64,000 bases of DNA. It comes from Pseudarthrobacter sulfonivorans. Its GTDB lineage: Bacteria > Actinomycetota > Actinomycetes > Actinomycetales > Micrococcaceae. The stretch covers positions 3,720,001-3,784,000 of the forward strand of contig NZ_CP013747.1 of NCBI RefSeq assembly GCF_001484605.1. The letters run 5' to 3'. Under the pieces are notes generated by a model. It saw nothing but the letters and a program-made list of their open reading frames with translations, made no database searches and was not told the DNA's origin. Shown here one piece after another: positions 28,124 through 36,816 of the stretch; position 1 is the stretch's first letter, and every line of letters starts with the position of its first letter. The position numbers were made by a program, and so were the translations under genes.

Positions 28124-29158
28124 TTACGCGATACAGCGGAGGCTGCCGGGAAGCAGGTCGCTGATGAGCGGGATCGCCAGGACGGGCGGTGTGTACCGGA
28201 CACTTTTCAGCGCTGGAGCTGATGCCCAGGATCCGAATGATGACGAGGCCCTGAACCCTACGTCGGTCGTTTGGGTGTAGGTGAAGACGGAATCATCGGC
28301 ATCAATCAGCACACCGACGGGAGTCCCTGGCTGCCAGGCCGCCGAGGCCCACAGTTTGGCGGGGACCAGAGTGCGCAATTCGTAGAGATTCGCGAAATCG
28401 CCTGCGTGCGTCAGTGTCAGGGTGACATCGTTGCTGCCGGAGTTCTGGCAGGTGAGAGTGGGCGCGGTGAGTGTCGCGGAAGTGAAGGACGCGGTCGCTT
28501 GCGCCGCGTCGAGGAACGCAGCCTGACTTGGCGTTGCTGTGTGTAGGGCTCCTCCGGTGAGGACGCCGAGACCTACCAAGGCCATAGCAGTGAACCGCGT
28601 GGCGCGGCGGCCGTGACGCTCGGCAGGATCTCCGCGCGATGGCCGGTCCGCGTCCTGATGTGGCTCTGGCTGGGAGCTGCGTCGGGCAGGAGCACCAAAC
28701 GCCAGATAGAGCAGGTAGGCGGTGAAGAGGCCACCGGCAAAAACCGCCGCGGAACTGCTGAGCCAAGCCACCGCATAGCCGATCAGCGGAGCGTGGGCCA
28801 CCACGCGGTCGGCTACGCGGAGCACGTAAGGCTCGGCGTCGGGGATTGAATTCGCATCGCCTTTCAGGCTGACGGTAGCCGTGTCTCCAGAAATCTCTGC
28901 CGAGACAACACGGTGGGTGATACGGACACCCGCGGCGTTTTCGACGCTGATGACATCACCGATCCGGATGGTGTTGGCGTCCACGGGAACACTGATGCCC
29001 AGCGCACCCGTGGGGATGGCGGGCGCCATGGAGCCCGAGCGGAAGAGCAGCGGTTTGGCGCCGGTCAGGACAGCTGCAAGGGCCACAAGCAGGCAGAGCG
29101 CGCCAAGTATGGCCCCCAGTGTCAGCAGGTTGTTCTGGAAGCGTGAGAGTCTGCGCAT
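28124..29158 (-). CDS. S26B signal peptidase fused to a secreted substrate-like domain
   Basis: 344 residues. Residues 1-155 are a SipW/archaeal-ER type signal peptidase: N-terminal span (about 11-33), nucleophile Ser43 in RSGSMAPAIPTG, His82 in ITHRVV replacing the bacterial lysine, Asp101 in LKGDANSIPDAEP, and a second span (120-153). After a 35-residue hydrophilic loop comes another hydrophobic segment (189-207). A roughly 135-residue extracellular part then starts with SQAAFLDAAQATASFTSATL, the pattern seen after cleavage sites of alternate signal peptides. A single Cys is present near 237 and another near the C terminus (RCIA). It is the last gene of the operon, 6 bases after the preceding stop. 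Confidence 0.85.
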   Translation of the reverse strand: MRRLSRFQNNLLTLGAILGALCLLVALAAVLTGAKPLLFRSGSMAPAIPTGALGISVPVDANTIRIGDVISVENAAGVRITHRVVSAEISGDTATVSLKGDANSIPDAEPYVLRVADRVVAHAPLIGYAVAWLSSSAAVFAGGLFTAYLLYLAFGAPARRSSQPEPHQDADRPSRGDPAERHGRRATRFTAMALVGLGVLTGGALHTATPSQAAFLDAAQATASFTSATLTAPTLTCQNSGSNDVTLTLTHAGDFANLYELRTLVPAKLWASAAWQPGTPVGVLIDADDSVFTYTQTTDVGFRASSSFGSWASAPALKSVRYTPPVLAIPLISDLLPGSLRCIA

Positions 29159-29164
29159 CGCCAG

Positions 29165-29782
29165 TTAGCTCCCCATGCTGGCGTTGAACGTAAAGGTGGC
29201 TATGGTGCTTGTGCCCTGCAGGTTGCTGGCGGCAGTTGACGGCAATGACACGACGAGGCAGACATCCTCGGTTCCTCCGGCGGCGAGGCTCCTCGGATCT
29301 GGAATCAAGGATCCAAGGAGGGCCAGGTCTGAAGTACCGATCCGCGTGCCCGTGCATGAACCCGTCGTCGCCGTGTTGCTGGCAGAACCGCCCGAATAGA
29401 CGCCGACCAGCAGCGAAGCGCCAAGATTACCGCCTTGGCCGGGGAGCCCCGGGACCGCTGATCCGGTCAGGGTGTAAGCAAGGGGGGCTGAACCGGAGTT
29501 GCTGACCTGGACCATGGCAGCCTTGCTCACACCTGGATACATGGCTGCCATGGTGAGCGTGGTGATATCAGTTGTGTCTGCCAACGTTCCGCCCGGAAGC
29601 GCCTTGAGTTTCACGTCGAGCGTACCGGCGCTAAACGTTGCCGTTGCCGTTGATTCATCGGTCCATGCCGAGAGTGTTCCGACCGCTCCAAGGCCCAGGA
29701 CCATGCCAGCAGACAGGAGCGCCCGAAGGCGCACGCTTCTTTCGGAGCGGCCTTTTGAGGCGGGTGCACTACGCCGCCCCAC
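29165..29782 (-). CDS. Secreted protein with alternate (SipW-type) signal peptide
   Basis: 205 residues from GTG 29782, six bases after AAGGAG. A long basic N terminus (about 20 residues) leads into a hydrophobic segment and GLGAVGTLSAWTDESTATATFSAGTLD. This is the hallmark of TasA/camelysin-like substrates, in which cleavage falls just before a short beta-strand-rich mature start. The mature part is Ser/Thr/Gly-rich with two cysteines (near SCTGTRIG and DVCLVV) that could form a disulfide. The start overlaps the end of the upstream signal peptidase gene by 14 bases. Function is probably surface fibre or matrix protein, by analogy only. Confidence 0.78.
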   Translation of the reverse strand: MGRRSAPASKGRSERSVRLRALLSAGMVLGLGAVGTLSAWTDESTATATFSAGTLDVKLKALPGGTLADTTDITTLTMAAMYPGVSKAAMVQVSNSGSAPLAYTLTGSAVPGLPGQGGNLGASLLVGVYSGGSASNTATTGSCTGTRIGTSDLALLGSLIPDPRSLAAGGTEDVCLVVSLPSTAASNLQGTSTIATFTFNASMGS

Positions 29783-30389
29783 TTGAGACTCCTTCGTCGG
29801 CGTTGACTGTAGCTGGCCCAGGAGCTGCCTTTTGCTTGGAACGGCGTGTTTCGACCACTGCCGCGCTGCACATAAAGACTGCGTATCCCAACAGCAGGGC
29901 CGCCGTGATGCCCACCGCCCAGATGCGCTGCTCGCCAGTCAGCCAGCTGTTCACATAGCCAACCAACGGAATGCTGTACCAGACCACGCCGCGGATCTGG
30001 GCGGCATTGACGGGCCTTTCATCCGGACCAGGATTGGCGTCACCCTGCGTGGTGAAGAGAGTTTCTCCGCCCAGCGTTTGCGACAGGGAAATAATCCGGT
30101 GCGTGACTACCTCGGGTTCACCCGAACGAATCTGATAGGTGATCGCGTCGCCGACCTTCAGCTTTCCGGCCTCAAGTGGCTTGCTGACCACCAGGCTACC
30201 GGGGGGCATTTCTGGCCGCATGGAGCCCGTGAGAACTGTGTAGGGGGTAGCCCCAGTGACCCGGGGAAGGCCGATCATCGCGATGAGCAGCGCGGCAATG
30301 CTCAGCAGGAGCATCCACGACGCTGTCTGCAGGATCCACCACGCGGGGCCCGTTGACTGGGCCGATTGGGACCGCTTCATCGTGTTCAT
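29769..30389 (-). CDS. S26B (SipW-like) signal peptidase I
   Basis: 206 residues, normal for the SipW group. An N-terminal span (about 20-42) is followed by YTVLTGSMRPEMPPGSLVV with nucleophile Ser56, then His97 in VTHRII, then Asp117 in TQGDANPGPD. A second span lies at about 157-177, and the tail is basic. The Ser/His/Asp set is that of archaeal and endoplasmic reticulum peptidases rather than LepB. It lies between two genes for likely substrates; its ATG overlaps the stop of the upstream gene by four bases. Confidence 0.9.
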   Translation of the reverse strand: MNTMKRSQSAQSTGPAWWILQTASWMLLLSIAALLIAMIGLPRVTGATPYTVLTGSMRPEMPPGSLVVSKPLEAGKLKVGDAITYQIRSGEPEVVTHRIISLSQTLGGETLFTTQGDANPGPDERPVNAAQIRGVVWYSIPLVGYVNSWLTGEQRIWAVGITAALLLGYAVFMCSAAVVETRRSKQKAAPGPATVNADEGVSSGAA

Positions 30390-30940
30390 GGCTTCTGTTC
30401 CCCCCGGAAAGTAAACGTTACCGCCGTCGAACCGGATGCTGCGGCGGTGGGCGCATCAGCGTCAAGTCCTATCTCAAAGCAAAGAGTTTCAAACGCCGAC
30501 GGCGTCAGGTCCCTGCCGCTGAATGTCGCCGAAGCGTCCAGCGCCGTTTGGAAGGGAAGGCCAGGGTCCTGGTTCTGCGGCCCGGCGCAGGCCGCATCGT
30601 CAGTGACAGTCAACCGAAGGGAGGCGGCCAGCGCCTCGTCAGCCGAACCGGCAGCAGCGGCGGTGACTGCAGAGAGACCATAGACCATTTCAGTACTTCC
30701 CCCGTTGCTAATACTGAGCGGAGCCCGAACCGACTGACCCGGGACGAGGTTGCTGGCGGTGAGTGCCGTAAACGCGTACGTTTCTTCCTGACCGCCTACC
30801 AGCAGTACAAGACTGCCGGAGCTCACTGACCCTGCGTCGACTGCAGCCTGGTCGTGCCAGAGAGCGCCGGTGGTGCTGGTCGAGACCAGCATGACGAGCA
30901 CCACCATTCCTGCAAGAACGAACCACAGCCTCGTCGTCAT
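30386..30940 (-). CDS. Secreted protein with SipW-type signal, probable minor subunit
   Basis: 184 residues starting MTTRLWFVLAGMVVLVMLVS. The hydrophobic core is followed by TTGALWHDQAAVDAGSVSSGSL, the same layout as the neighbouring substrates (aromatic residue, acidic residue, then a strand ending in SGSL). The mature part has two cysteines (AACAG and LCFEIG) and predicted beta strands. Pro/Gly content is moderate and no enzyme motif is present. It directly precedes the signal peptidase gene with an ATGA overlap. Confidence 0.72.
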   Translation of the reverse strand: MTTRLWFVLAGMVVLVMLVSTSTTGALWHDQAAVDAGSVSSGSLVLLVGGQEETYAFTALTASNLVPGQSVRAPLSISNGGSTEMVYGLSAVTAAAAGSADEALAASLRLTVTDDAACAGPQNQDPGLPFQTALDASATFSGRDLTPSAFETLCFEIGLDADAPTAAASGSTAVTFTFRGEQKP

Positions 30941-30964
30941 TGTGTTCTCCGCTGAAGGGAATTG

Positions 30965-31510
30965 CTAGGCTTGCTCGAGTTTCAACGCGAGAGCGGTGAG
31001 GTCGATGTCTGCATTCTGGCCTACCAATCCGCTGACGTTCTCGAACACCACGGTGATGGTTACAGTGACGGTGTAGGTTGCCGCAGCGGTGAAGGTAATG
31101 ACCCCTGTTGTCCCGTTGACTGTCAGCCCTGAGACGCTGCCGGCATTGGAGGACACTGTTACATCGAGATACGGTGCCGCCGTCTCTGCTGCATCCTCGA
31201 AGTCGGTCTTTTCAATCTTGAACTCGCCCTCAAGGTTGTCACCCTCGGCTGTGATGGTTGCCGTGGTGGTGTAGGTGATGGTGTCGCCGGGAACGATGTC
31301 GAAGTTCGCGATGTTGGCTATGGCCCCCGTTGATCCGACGGTCGCGTCGTACCATGTGCCGGTGCCGAGGCCCAGCGTCAGTACGCCTGTTGAAATTGAG
31401 GCCGGATCAACCGAATCGGTGTCCTCCCAGAGTGCGAAGGTTCCCGCCCCGCCCAGCAGAAGGATGCCGGCGGCGCCGGCGGCAATTGCGCCTTTGATTG
31501 CTTTGTTCAT
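30965..31510 (-). CDS. Alternate-type signal peptide protein, probable major subunit
   Basis: 181 residues starting MNKAIKGAIAAGAAGILLLGGAG. The signal ends in TFALWEDTDSVDPASISTGVLTLG, matching the actinobacterial alternate-type signal peptide family. The mature protein is very rich in Thr, Ala, Val and Gly, has no cysteine, and looks like an all-beta fibre subunit comparable in size to TasA/camelysin-type proteins. First gene of the operon. GGGGGACTTCATC upstream on the minus strand supplies the ribosome site. Composition suggests it is the abundant product. Confidence 0.8.
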   Translation of the reverse strand: MNKAIKGAIAAGAAGILLLGGAGTFALWEDTDSVDPASISTGVLTLGLGTGTWYDATVGSTGAIANIANFDIVPGDTITYTTTATITAEGDNLEGEFKIEKTDFEDAAETAAPYLDVTVSSNAGSVSGLTVNGTTGVITFTAAATYTVTVTITVVFENVSGLVGQNADIDLTALALKLEQA

Positions 31511-31698
31511 GATGAAGTCCCCCTGAGACCGGGTCTTGGATCTGGCGGGCTGAGTCCCGCCGTGAGCCCATTCTTTCCAGCAGTCCGCAAGGGCTCCCTA
31601 GCTTTACATCAACTCCTTCCAAGGATTTCTCAAGATTTGCTCAAGACTAGAAGGGCGGTGGAGGGCCATCACCCACTCCCTGGTTCCGCGGGCAGCAG

Positions 31699-33366
31699 TC
31701 ACATCGTTGTGGAAGAGGGGGTGGGCAGGGTCATGGTAAACGTGCTGCCGCCGCCCAGTGCGCTTGCGCAGGCGATGGCCCCACCGTGGCGTTCCAGGAT
31801 GGTCTTGGTGATCGACAGGCCCAGCCCGGCGCCGGGGATGGCAGCGTCCCGGGCCGACTCGGCACGGAAGAACCGGCTGAAAACCTTGGCCGCATCCTCC
31901 GGTGCCATGCCCATCCCGGTGTCCCGAACCACCAGCTTGACCCAGTCCTCGGTACCGGCCGCGCTGATGGTCACAGTGCCGCCGTCGGGGGAGTACTTGA
32001 TGGCGTTCGACACGAGGTTGTCCAGTGCCTGGCCGATCCGCAGCGGGTCGGCGTAGGCCCAGAGCGGGGAGGGAACGTTGGCCACCAGGGCTACGGCTGA
32101 CCGTTCCGCGTGTGCCTGGGCTGAGCCGATGCTGGTCTCCACCAGGCCGGAAATGTCGGTCCGTTTCGGGTGGACGTTCAGGGCGGCGGAGGCTTCCAGC
32201 GTCAGGTCCGAGACCAAGGCAAGCAGCCGTTCGGAGTTGCGCTGCACCACGTCCAAGCGCTGGACCGTGAGGGCGGAGAGCCCGTCGCTGTCCTCAAGCA
32301 CAAGGTCAATGTTGCCCAGGATGGAATTGAGCGGGGACCTGAACTCGTGGGAGACGTTCGAGACAAGCTCTTCGTTCGCAGCCATGGCCTCAACCAGGCC
32401 TGTGACGTCGTTGAAGACCACGACGGCTCCGGTGAGGTGGCCGTCGTCGTTCTTCAAAGGCCTCGCAGCGGTGGAAACCGCGCGCTGCTGCGGGCCGTCG
32501 CCGATCCAGACGAGGTAGTCCGCGAAGGATTCGCCCTCGATGGCGCGCCGCAGGGGACGCTTCTCCGGCGGCAGCGGGGTCACTTTGTCCTGGGCAAAGA
32601 TCAGATGCTGTTTTTCATCGGCGACGGCTACCCCCGCCGGGATGGCTGTCTGCTGGAACCCCCGCTGCCGGTTGTTCGTCAGCAGCTGTTTACCGTCCGA
32701 ATCGACGGCAACAATGCCGACGTCGGTGGCGTCCAGGATGGTCGTCAGCAGTTTCTCGCGCTCCCGGCTCGCGGCGAGCAACTCCCGGAGTTCCTCTCCC
32801 ATGGCCTGAAGCTGCCTCTGCTGGACCCGCATATTGACGCTGGCGAACCGGATTGCGAGCGAGACGCCGAGCATCATGAGCGGGAAAAGGATCAGTGAAG
32901 TGATATCCGCTGCCGTGAGGTTGGGGAATTTTGCGGCCGTTGTGGGGAGCATTATTAGGAGCGGCCCCAGAGCGCTCAGTACGAGGCTAGTGCGGACCAT
33001 GATCCCGGAAGCGGCCAGCCAGATGACAGGAAATACGACCAGAATTGCTAGGCCCGGCAGAAGGGGCGCGGCTCCGTTGCGCAGCAGCGCGATTGCCAGC
33101 AGGTCAAGAATCGGAATTACCAAGTAGGAGCTATGGTGCAGGCGCTCCCACGGAGTAAGGAAACAGGCCACGAAAAGAATGAGATGAAGGGCGACTGCAG
33201 CCAAGTAGAGCGGACTGACCAGCAGGGATGGCCAGGTGAACGGTGTCATCACGCCGAGGACGGCGACAATTAGCGACAGCGGAAGCTGGCACAGTGCCAC
33301 CTGGGTGCGGGGGCCAAGTTTTTTGAAATAGAGCGCCACCGCCCGGGGTGACGGACGTACGGGCAT
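31699..33366 (-). CDS. Membrane sensor histidine kinase with PAS domain
   Basis: 555 residues. The first 175 residues contain about six hydrophobic spans with very short loops, so sensing is probably within the membrane. Residues 205-330 form a PAS-like domain. The kinase core follows: H-box SNVSHEFRSPLNS with His340, N-box DNLVSNAIKYSPDGG (449-463), G1 DTGMGM (482-487), F-box FSRFF, and G2 GAGLGLSITK (512-521). It is divergent from the response regulator at 33620 and the two are presumed partners. It lies between the fibre operon and the Tad loci. Confidence 0.93.
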   Translation of the reverse strand: MPVRPSPRAVALYFKKLGPRTQVALCQLPLSLIVAVLGVMTPFTWPSLLVSPLYLAAVALHLILFVACFLTPWERLHHSSYLVIPILDLLAIALLRNGAAPLLPGLAILVVFPVIWLAASGIMVRTSLVLSALGPLLIMLPTTAAKFPNLTAADITSLILFPLMMLGVSLAIRFASVNMRVQQRQLQAMGEELRELLAASREREKLLTTILDATDVGIVAVDSDGKQLLTNNRQRGFQQTAIPAGVAVADEKQHLIFAQDKVTPLPPEKRPLRRAIEGESFADYLVWIGDGPQQRAVSTAARPLKNDDGHLTGAVVVFNDVTGLVEAMAANEELVSNVSHEFRSPLNSILGNIDLVLEDSDGLSALTVQRLDVVQRNSERLLALVSDLTLEASAALNVHPKRTDISGLVETSIGSAQAHAERSAVALVANVPSPLWAYADPLRIGQALDNLVSNAIKYSPDGGTVTISAAGTEDWVKLVVRDTGMGMAPEDAAKVFSRFFRAESARDAAIPGAGLGLSITKTILERHGGAIACASALGGGSTFTMTLPTPSSTTM

Positions 33367-33619
33367 AGGATCTCCACCTTTTCTGACGGCCCCAATTCCG
33401 TCTCCAATGAATTTATGCGCCCGAATTCCTGAAGGGCGGCACAGTCAACCATCTGAATCCTAATGCGTATGCGTTGTCATCGTAATTGACTTTCCAAAAC
33501 TAAACGCGGGAAGGCGTGTCATCCGACGTTCATACTTGTACCGTATAGAGAGTTGGAGTGGTTGAGGGGATTGGCGCTGGGCTGATGGGGGCCTCTTCCA
33601 CCTGGCATCGGGGATAGAC

Positions 33620-34423
33620 ATGGAAGATCTTGGGGTAGCAGTAGTAATCGAGGACGACGCCGATGTGCGGAACCTCCTTGAGGGGATCCTCCGTCAGGCC
33701 GGTTTTGAGGTCCATACCGCCGTCGATGGGAGGGAAGGCGTTGAAGCGGTGCGGCACAACAAGGCCCAGGTGGTCACGCTGGACATCGGCCTTCCGGATA
33801 TTGACGGTTTTGAGGTCCTGCGGCGGATCAGGAATTTCAGCGATGCCTACGTGGTGATGCTGACCGGCCGGACCGAGGAGCCGGATCTGCTCTCGGCCCT
33901 GAACGCCGGGGCGGACGACTACATTGCAAAGCCCTTTCGGCCGCGTGAACTCCGGGCCAGGGTGGCGGCAATGATGCGCAGGCCGCGCCATGAGGTCACC
34001 AGTCCACCCGAGGCGGCTGCATGGGCTTCACCTCCGGCCGCGCCGGCAACCTTCACCCACGCGGGAGTTCTCCAGCACAACGGGCTCATTCTGAACTATC
34101 GGACCCGCACGGTGGTGATTGGTGAGGTCAACCTCGGGCTCACGCGCAGCGAGTTCGACCTCCTGCATACTTTGCTCCGCGGCGAGGGGGCGGTGTGTAC
34201 GCGGTCCGATCTGGTGCTAGCGGTCCGCGGTGACCTTTATGAGCCGGATGCCTATATCAGTGAGGCCGACGAACGGGCTGTAGAGGTCCACGTCGGGAAC
34301 CTTCGGCGCAAGCTGCGGGAGGATCCGCTGTCACCGCGCTGGCTTCAGACGGTGCGCGGAGTGGGCTACCGGCTCGCACCAACAAGGACCGACCTGCAGG
34401 GCTGGCCGGGGGCTGGTCACTGA
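33620..34423 (+). CDS. OmpR-family response regulator
   Basis: 267 residues. The receiver domain (6-120) has acidic pocket EDD (11-13), phosphoacceptor Asp55 in TLDIGLPDIDG, a conserved Thr (MLTGR) and Lys104 in YIAKPFRPRE. A 40-residue Ala/Pro linker leads to a winged-helix DNA-binding domain with LTRSEFDLLHTLLRGEGAV and VEVHVGNLRRKLREDP. Start ATG 33620 follows GGGGATAG. Its end overlaps by seven bases the end of the convergent Hpt-like gene, which ties it physically to the Tad locus. Confidence 0.93.
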   Translation: MEDLGVAVVIEDDADVRNLLEGILRQAGFEVHTAVDGREGVEAVRHNKAQVVTLDIGLPDIDGFEVLRRIRNFSDAYVVMLTGRTEEPDLLSALNAGADDYIAKPFRPRELRARVAAMMRRPRHEVTSPPEAAAWASPPAAPATFTHAGVLQHNGLILNYRTRTVVIGEVNLGLTRSEFDLLHTLLRGEGAVCTRSDLVLAVRGDLYEPDAYISEADERAVEVHVGNLRRKLREDPLSPRWLQTVRGVGYRLAPTRTDLQGWPGAGH

Positions 34424-34893
34424 AGGGTTAGTCGTTTTTTCAGGATGTAGTTTGCCTGGAGTTCTGACACTGTACGCACTCCGTGCTCGGCGAGGGTTGC
34501 CAGCAGTGCCTGGCCTTGGACGAAGTCGCTGCGGCGGATGGCATCCTCCAGTGCTTGAGCCAGGACTGACAAACGGATCCCGCCCACCATGGTTGAAGCG
34601 ATTCGCAGGCTGATGACGGCGTCCAAGGCAATGGGGCGGTCCTCGGTGTGGACCGCTGCCGCCAGCCGGCTGAAGCGCTGGTCCCACAAAGACGCGTAGT
34701 CGCGGGCGAATCCAAGGGCAAGTTCGGGGCCGTCCAGTTCTGCTTCCAGCTCCGCCAGGATGTCCGGTTCGACCCAGCGCATGGCGTCATTGCCCGCCTG
34801 GTGCACGCCAGCGCCCACGCCCGCAGCAGCCCCTGCAGCTGACGCTTCGGCAGGGACACCCCCGCTGCTGGAGGTGAGTGGTGGACTATCCAT
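34417..34893 (-). CDS. Degenerate Hpt-domain protein
   Basis: 158 residues. An Ala/Gly-rich first third is followed by an all-helical region, from MRWVEPDILAELEAEL on, like a histidine phosphotransfer domain. The phosphoacceptor signature, normally His-x-Leu-Lys-Gly-Ser-Ser, reads VISLRIASTMVGG (residues 93-105) with Ile94 where the histidine should be. It is 92 bases downstream of tadC on the same strand and may be the last gene of that operon. Phosphotransfer is therefore unlikely; a binding or scaffold role toward the adjacent regulator is possible. The Hpt assignment rests on pattern only. Confidence 0.6.
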   Translation of the reverse strand: MDSPPLTSSSGGVPAEASAAGAAAGVGAGVHQAGNDAMRWVEPDILAELEAELDGPELALGFARDYASLWDQRFSRLAAAVHTEDRPIALDAVISLRIASTMVGGIRLSVLAQALEDAIRRSDFVQGQALLATLAEHGVRTVSELQANYILKKRLTLQ

Positions 34894-34985
34894 GCTTCAA
34901 GGCTACTTCCTGTAGTTACTTCGCAGTCCGTTTTCGGTCTATCCTGTGGAAACCTTGAGTGATCCTTGACTTTGGGTATCCGCCG

Positions 34986-35870
34986 TCATTGGCCGCTGAA
35001 CGTGATCACCGTGTTGATAACCGCTGGCCCCAGAATGGCAATGAAGAGCACGGGAAAAATAAAGAACAGCAGGGGAAAAAGGATCATCACAGGGAGTTTC
35101 ATGGCCTTTTCCTCGGCACGCTGGCGGCGTTTTACCCGCATGACCTTCGCTTGGATCCGCAGCACCCGGCTGATGGCAATGCCGTAGGTGTCAGCCTGGA
35201 CCACCGCCTGGACAAAGCTCCGCAGTTCCGGGATGCTGGTCCGCTCGGCCAGTGCCTGGTACGACTCACGCCGGCTGCGGCCCACCTGCATGTCCTGCAG
35301 GGTGCGGACCAGTTCGTCGGCCAGTGGCCCTTTGCCGTTTTCGCCGGCCCGGGCCATGGCCCCTTCGAAGCCGAGGCCGGCCTCCACCGAGATCAGCATC
35401 TGGTCCAGGGTGTTGGCCAGTTCCAGCTGCATGGCCTTCTGGCGTTCCATGCCTTTGCTGTAGAGCATCAGGTCCGGGATGAAATAGCCGAGGACGAGCA
35501 GGAACAGACCCGCAAGCTTCATGATGGGCGTGGTACCGACGGCGCTGAGGTAGAGGCCGAGGGACGCGCCGGCTATGCCGAGGGCGATCTTGGCGCCGAG
35601 GACCTTTTCCAGTGGCATCGACAGCGGCCTGCCGGCAAGTGACAACAAGCGATCAAGCTTGCGGACATAGGCCGGGGGAGTCAGGCGGTAACCGATCCCG
35701 GCCACGAAGCCAGTCGGTTTTTTGTCCACCGTCTCAGGAGCTCGGTGGCCCCGGGTAAGGATGGCTACGGTGGCAGTCCGAGCCTTCCGGTCAACGGAAA
35801 GGATGGACCAGGTCAGGTAGCCGATGGGTACGGAAACCAGCAAGAGCGAGGAAATGATCAGCGGACTCAT
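34986..35870 (-). CDS. tadC: Tad pilus inner-membrane protein TadC, locus 1
   Basis: 294 residues of the type II secretion F family. A first span (about 4-24), a cytoplasmic region, two central spans around 90-130, the conserved ELANTLDQMLISVEAGLGFEGAMARAG helix bundle, and a final C-terminal span PVMILFPLLFFIFPVLFIAILGP. With TadB it forms the membrane platform on which the TadA ATPase acts. It is closely similar to the protein at 42331-43209. Confidence 0.9.
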   Translation of the reverse strand: MSPLIISSLLLVSVPIGYLTWSILSVDRKARTATVAILTRGHRAPETVDKKPTGFVAGIGYRLTPPAYVRKLDRLLSLAGRPLSMPLEKVLGAKIALGIAGASLGLYLSAVGTTPIMKLAGLFLLVLGYFIPDLMLYSKGMERQKAMQLELANTLDQMLISVEAGLGFEGAMARAGENGKGPLADELVRTLQDMQVGRSRRESYQALAERTSIPELRSFVQAVVQADTYGIAISRVLRIQAKVMRVKRRQRAEEKAMKLPVMILFPLLFFIFPVLFIAILGPAVINTVITFSGQ

Positions 35871-35877
35871 CAGAACT

Positions 35878-36810
35878 TCAGAACTTCAGATCAATGATTT
35901 TGCGCATCCACAGGCTGCCGATCGTCATAAGCACAACGGACGCGCCGATCATGCCCCAGCCTAACGGATGGGTGAACATCGAGTTCATGTAGCCGGGGTT
36001 GACGGTCATCAGCATCAGCACAATGCCAAAAGGCATGGCTATGAGAATGTAAGCGGAGAATTTTCCTTCTGCGGCGAGGGACTTGATGTGTCCTTTGATT
36101 TCGCTGCGCTCGCGGATGGTTTCGTTGACCTGGTCTAGTACTTCGGCCAGATTTCCTCCCACCTCGCGGTTGATCTGGATGGCCTGGGCAATCCAGACGA
36201 AGTCCTCGTTCCGCATGCGTTCCGACGTGTCCGTCAGCGAGGCCAGCAGATCGCGGCCAAGACTGGTCTCGGTGACGACGCGGCGCATTTCTTCGGACGT
36301 TGGACTTTGTGACTCGGTCGCGGCGGCGTCGATGGCACGCAGTATGCTGTGTCCTGCGCGAAGCCCGCCGGAAAGCAGTTGCAAGGTGTCACCAAGCTGG
36401 GCGTCAAACTTTGCCCGCCGTTTCCCGGCAAGGAACCCAAGCACAAGGTGCCCTGCGAACGGCGCCAAAACAACCAGCAGGACGGAGATCACGGGTAGGC
36501 CGATCACCATTCCCACGAGTGCTCCCACAGTTGCGCCAGCAATGACCAACACCATGTATTCGGTTTGGCTAAAGCGGACGCCGGCGTTCTCCAGCGCCTC
36601 ACGGTTGTAGAGCCGGACGTTCCTGGTTCCGAGGAACCGGTCCAGGGCGCCTACCGTTGCGTCAGCCAGCCGGGTAAGGTTCGACGGCGGATCCGTCTGA
36701 AAGGGCCGGCGCCGGTCGAGCGCGATCTCGGGGGTACGCGGCAGCACCAGCGCCACGCCCACCATGATGGGGGCGAGGAAAAGGAGAGCCGCTCCAATGA
36801 TGATCAACAT
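35878..36810 (-). CDS. tadB: Tad pilus inner-membrane protein TadB, locus 1
   Basis: 310 residues, GspF-like. It has an N-terminal span, paired central spans (VLVIAGATVGALVGMVIG and the following segment), and the cytoplasmic GDTLQLLSGGLRAGHSILRAIDAAA motif. DFVWIAQAIQINREVGGNLAEVLDQV lies in the second helical bundle, and the protein ends with C-terminal spans. Partner of TadC; the seven-base gaps to its neighbours indicate one operon. Confidence 0.9.
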   Translation of the reverse strand: MLIIIGAALLFLAPIMVGVALVLPRTPEIALDRRRPFQTDPPSNLTRLADATVGALDRFLGTRNVRLYNREALENAGVRFSQTEYMVLVIAGATVGALVGMVIGLPVISVLLVVLAPFAGHLVLGFLAGKRRAKFDAQLGDTLQLLSGGLRAGHSILRAIDAAATESQSPTSEEMRRVVTETSLGRDLLASLTDTSERMRNEDFVWIAQAIQINREVGGNLAEVLDQVNETIRERSEIKGHIKSLAAEGKFSAYILIAMPFGIVLMLMTVNPGYMNSMFTHPLGWGMIGASVVLMTIGSLWMRKIIDLKF

Positions 36811-36816
36811 GCCGTC

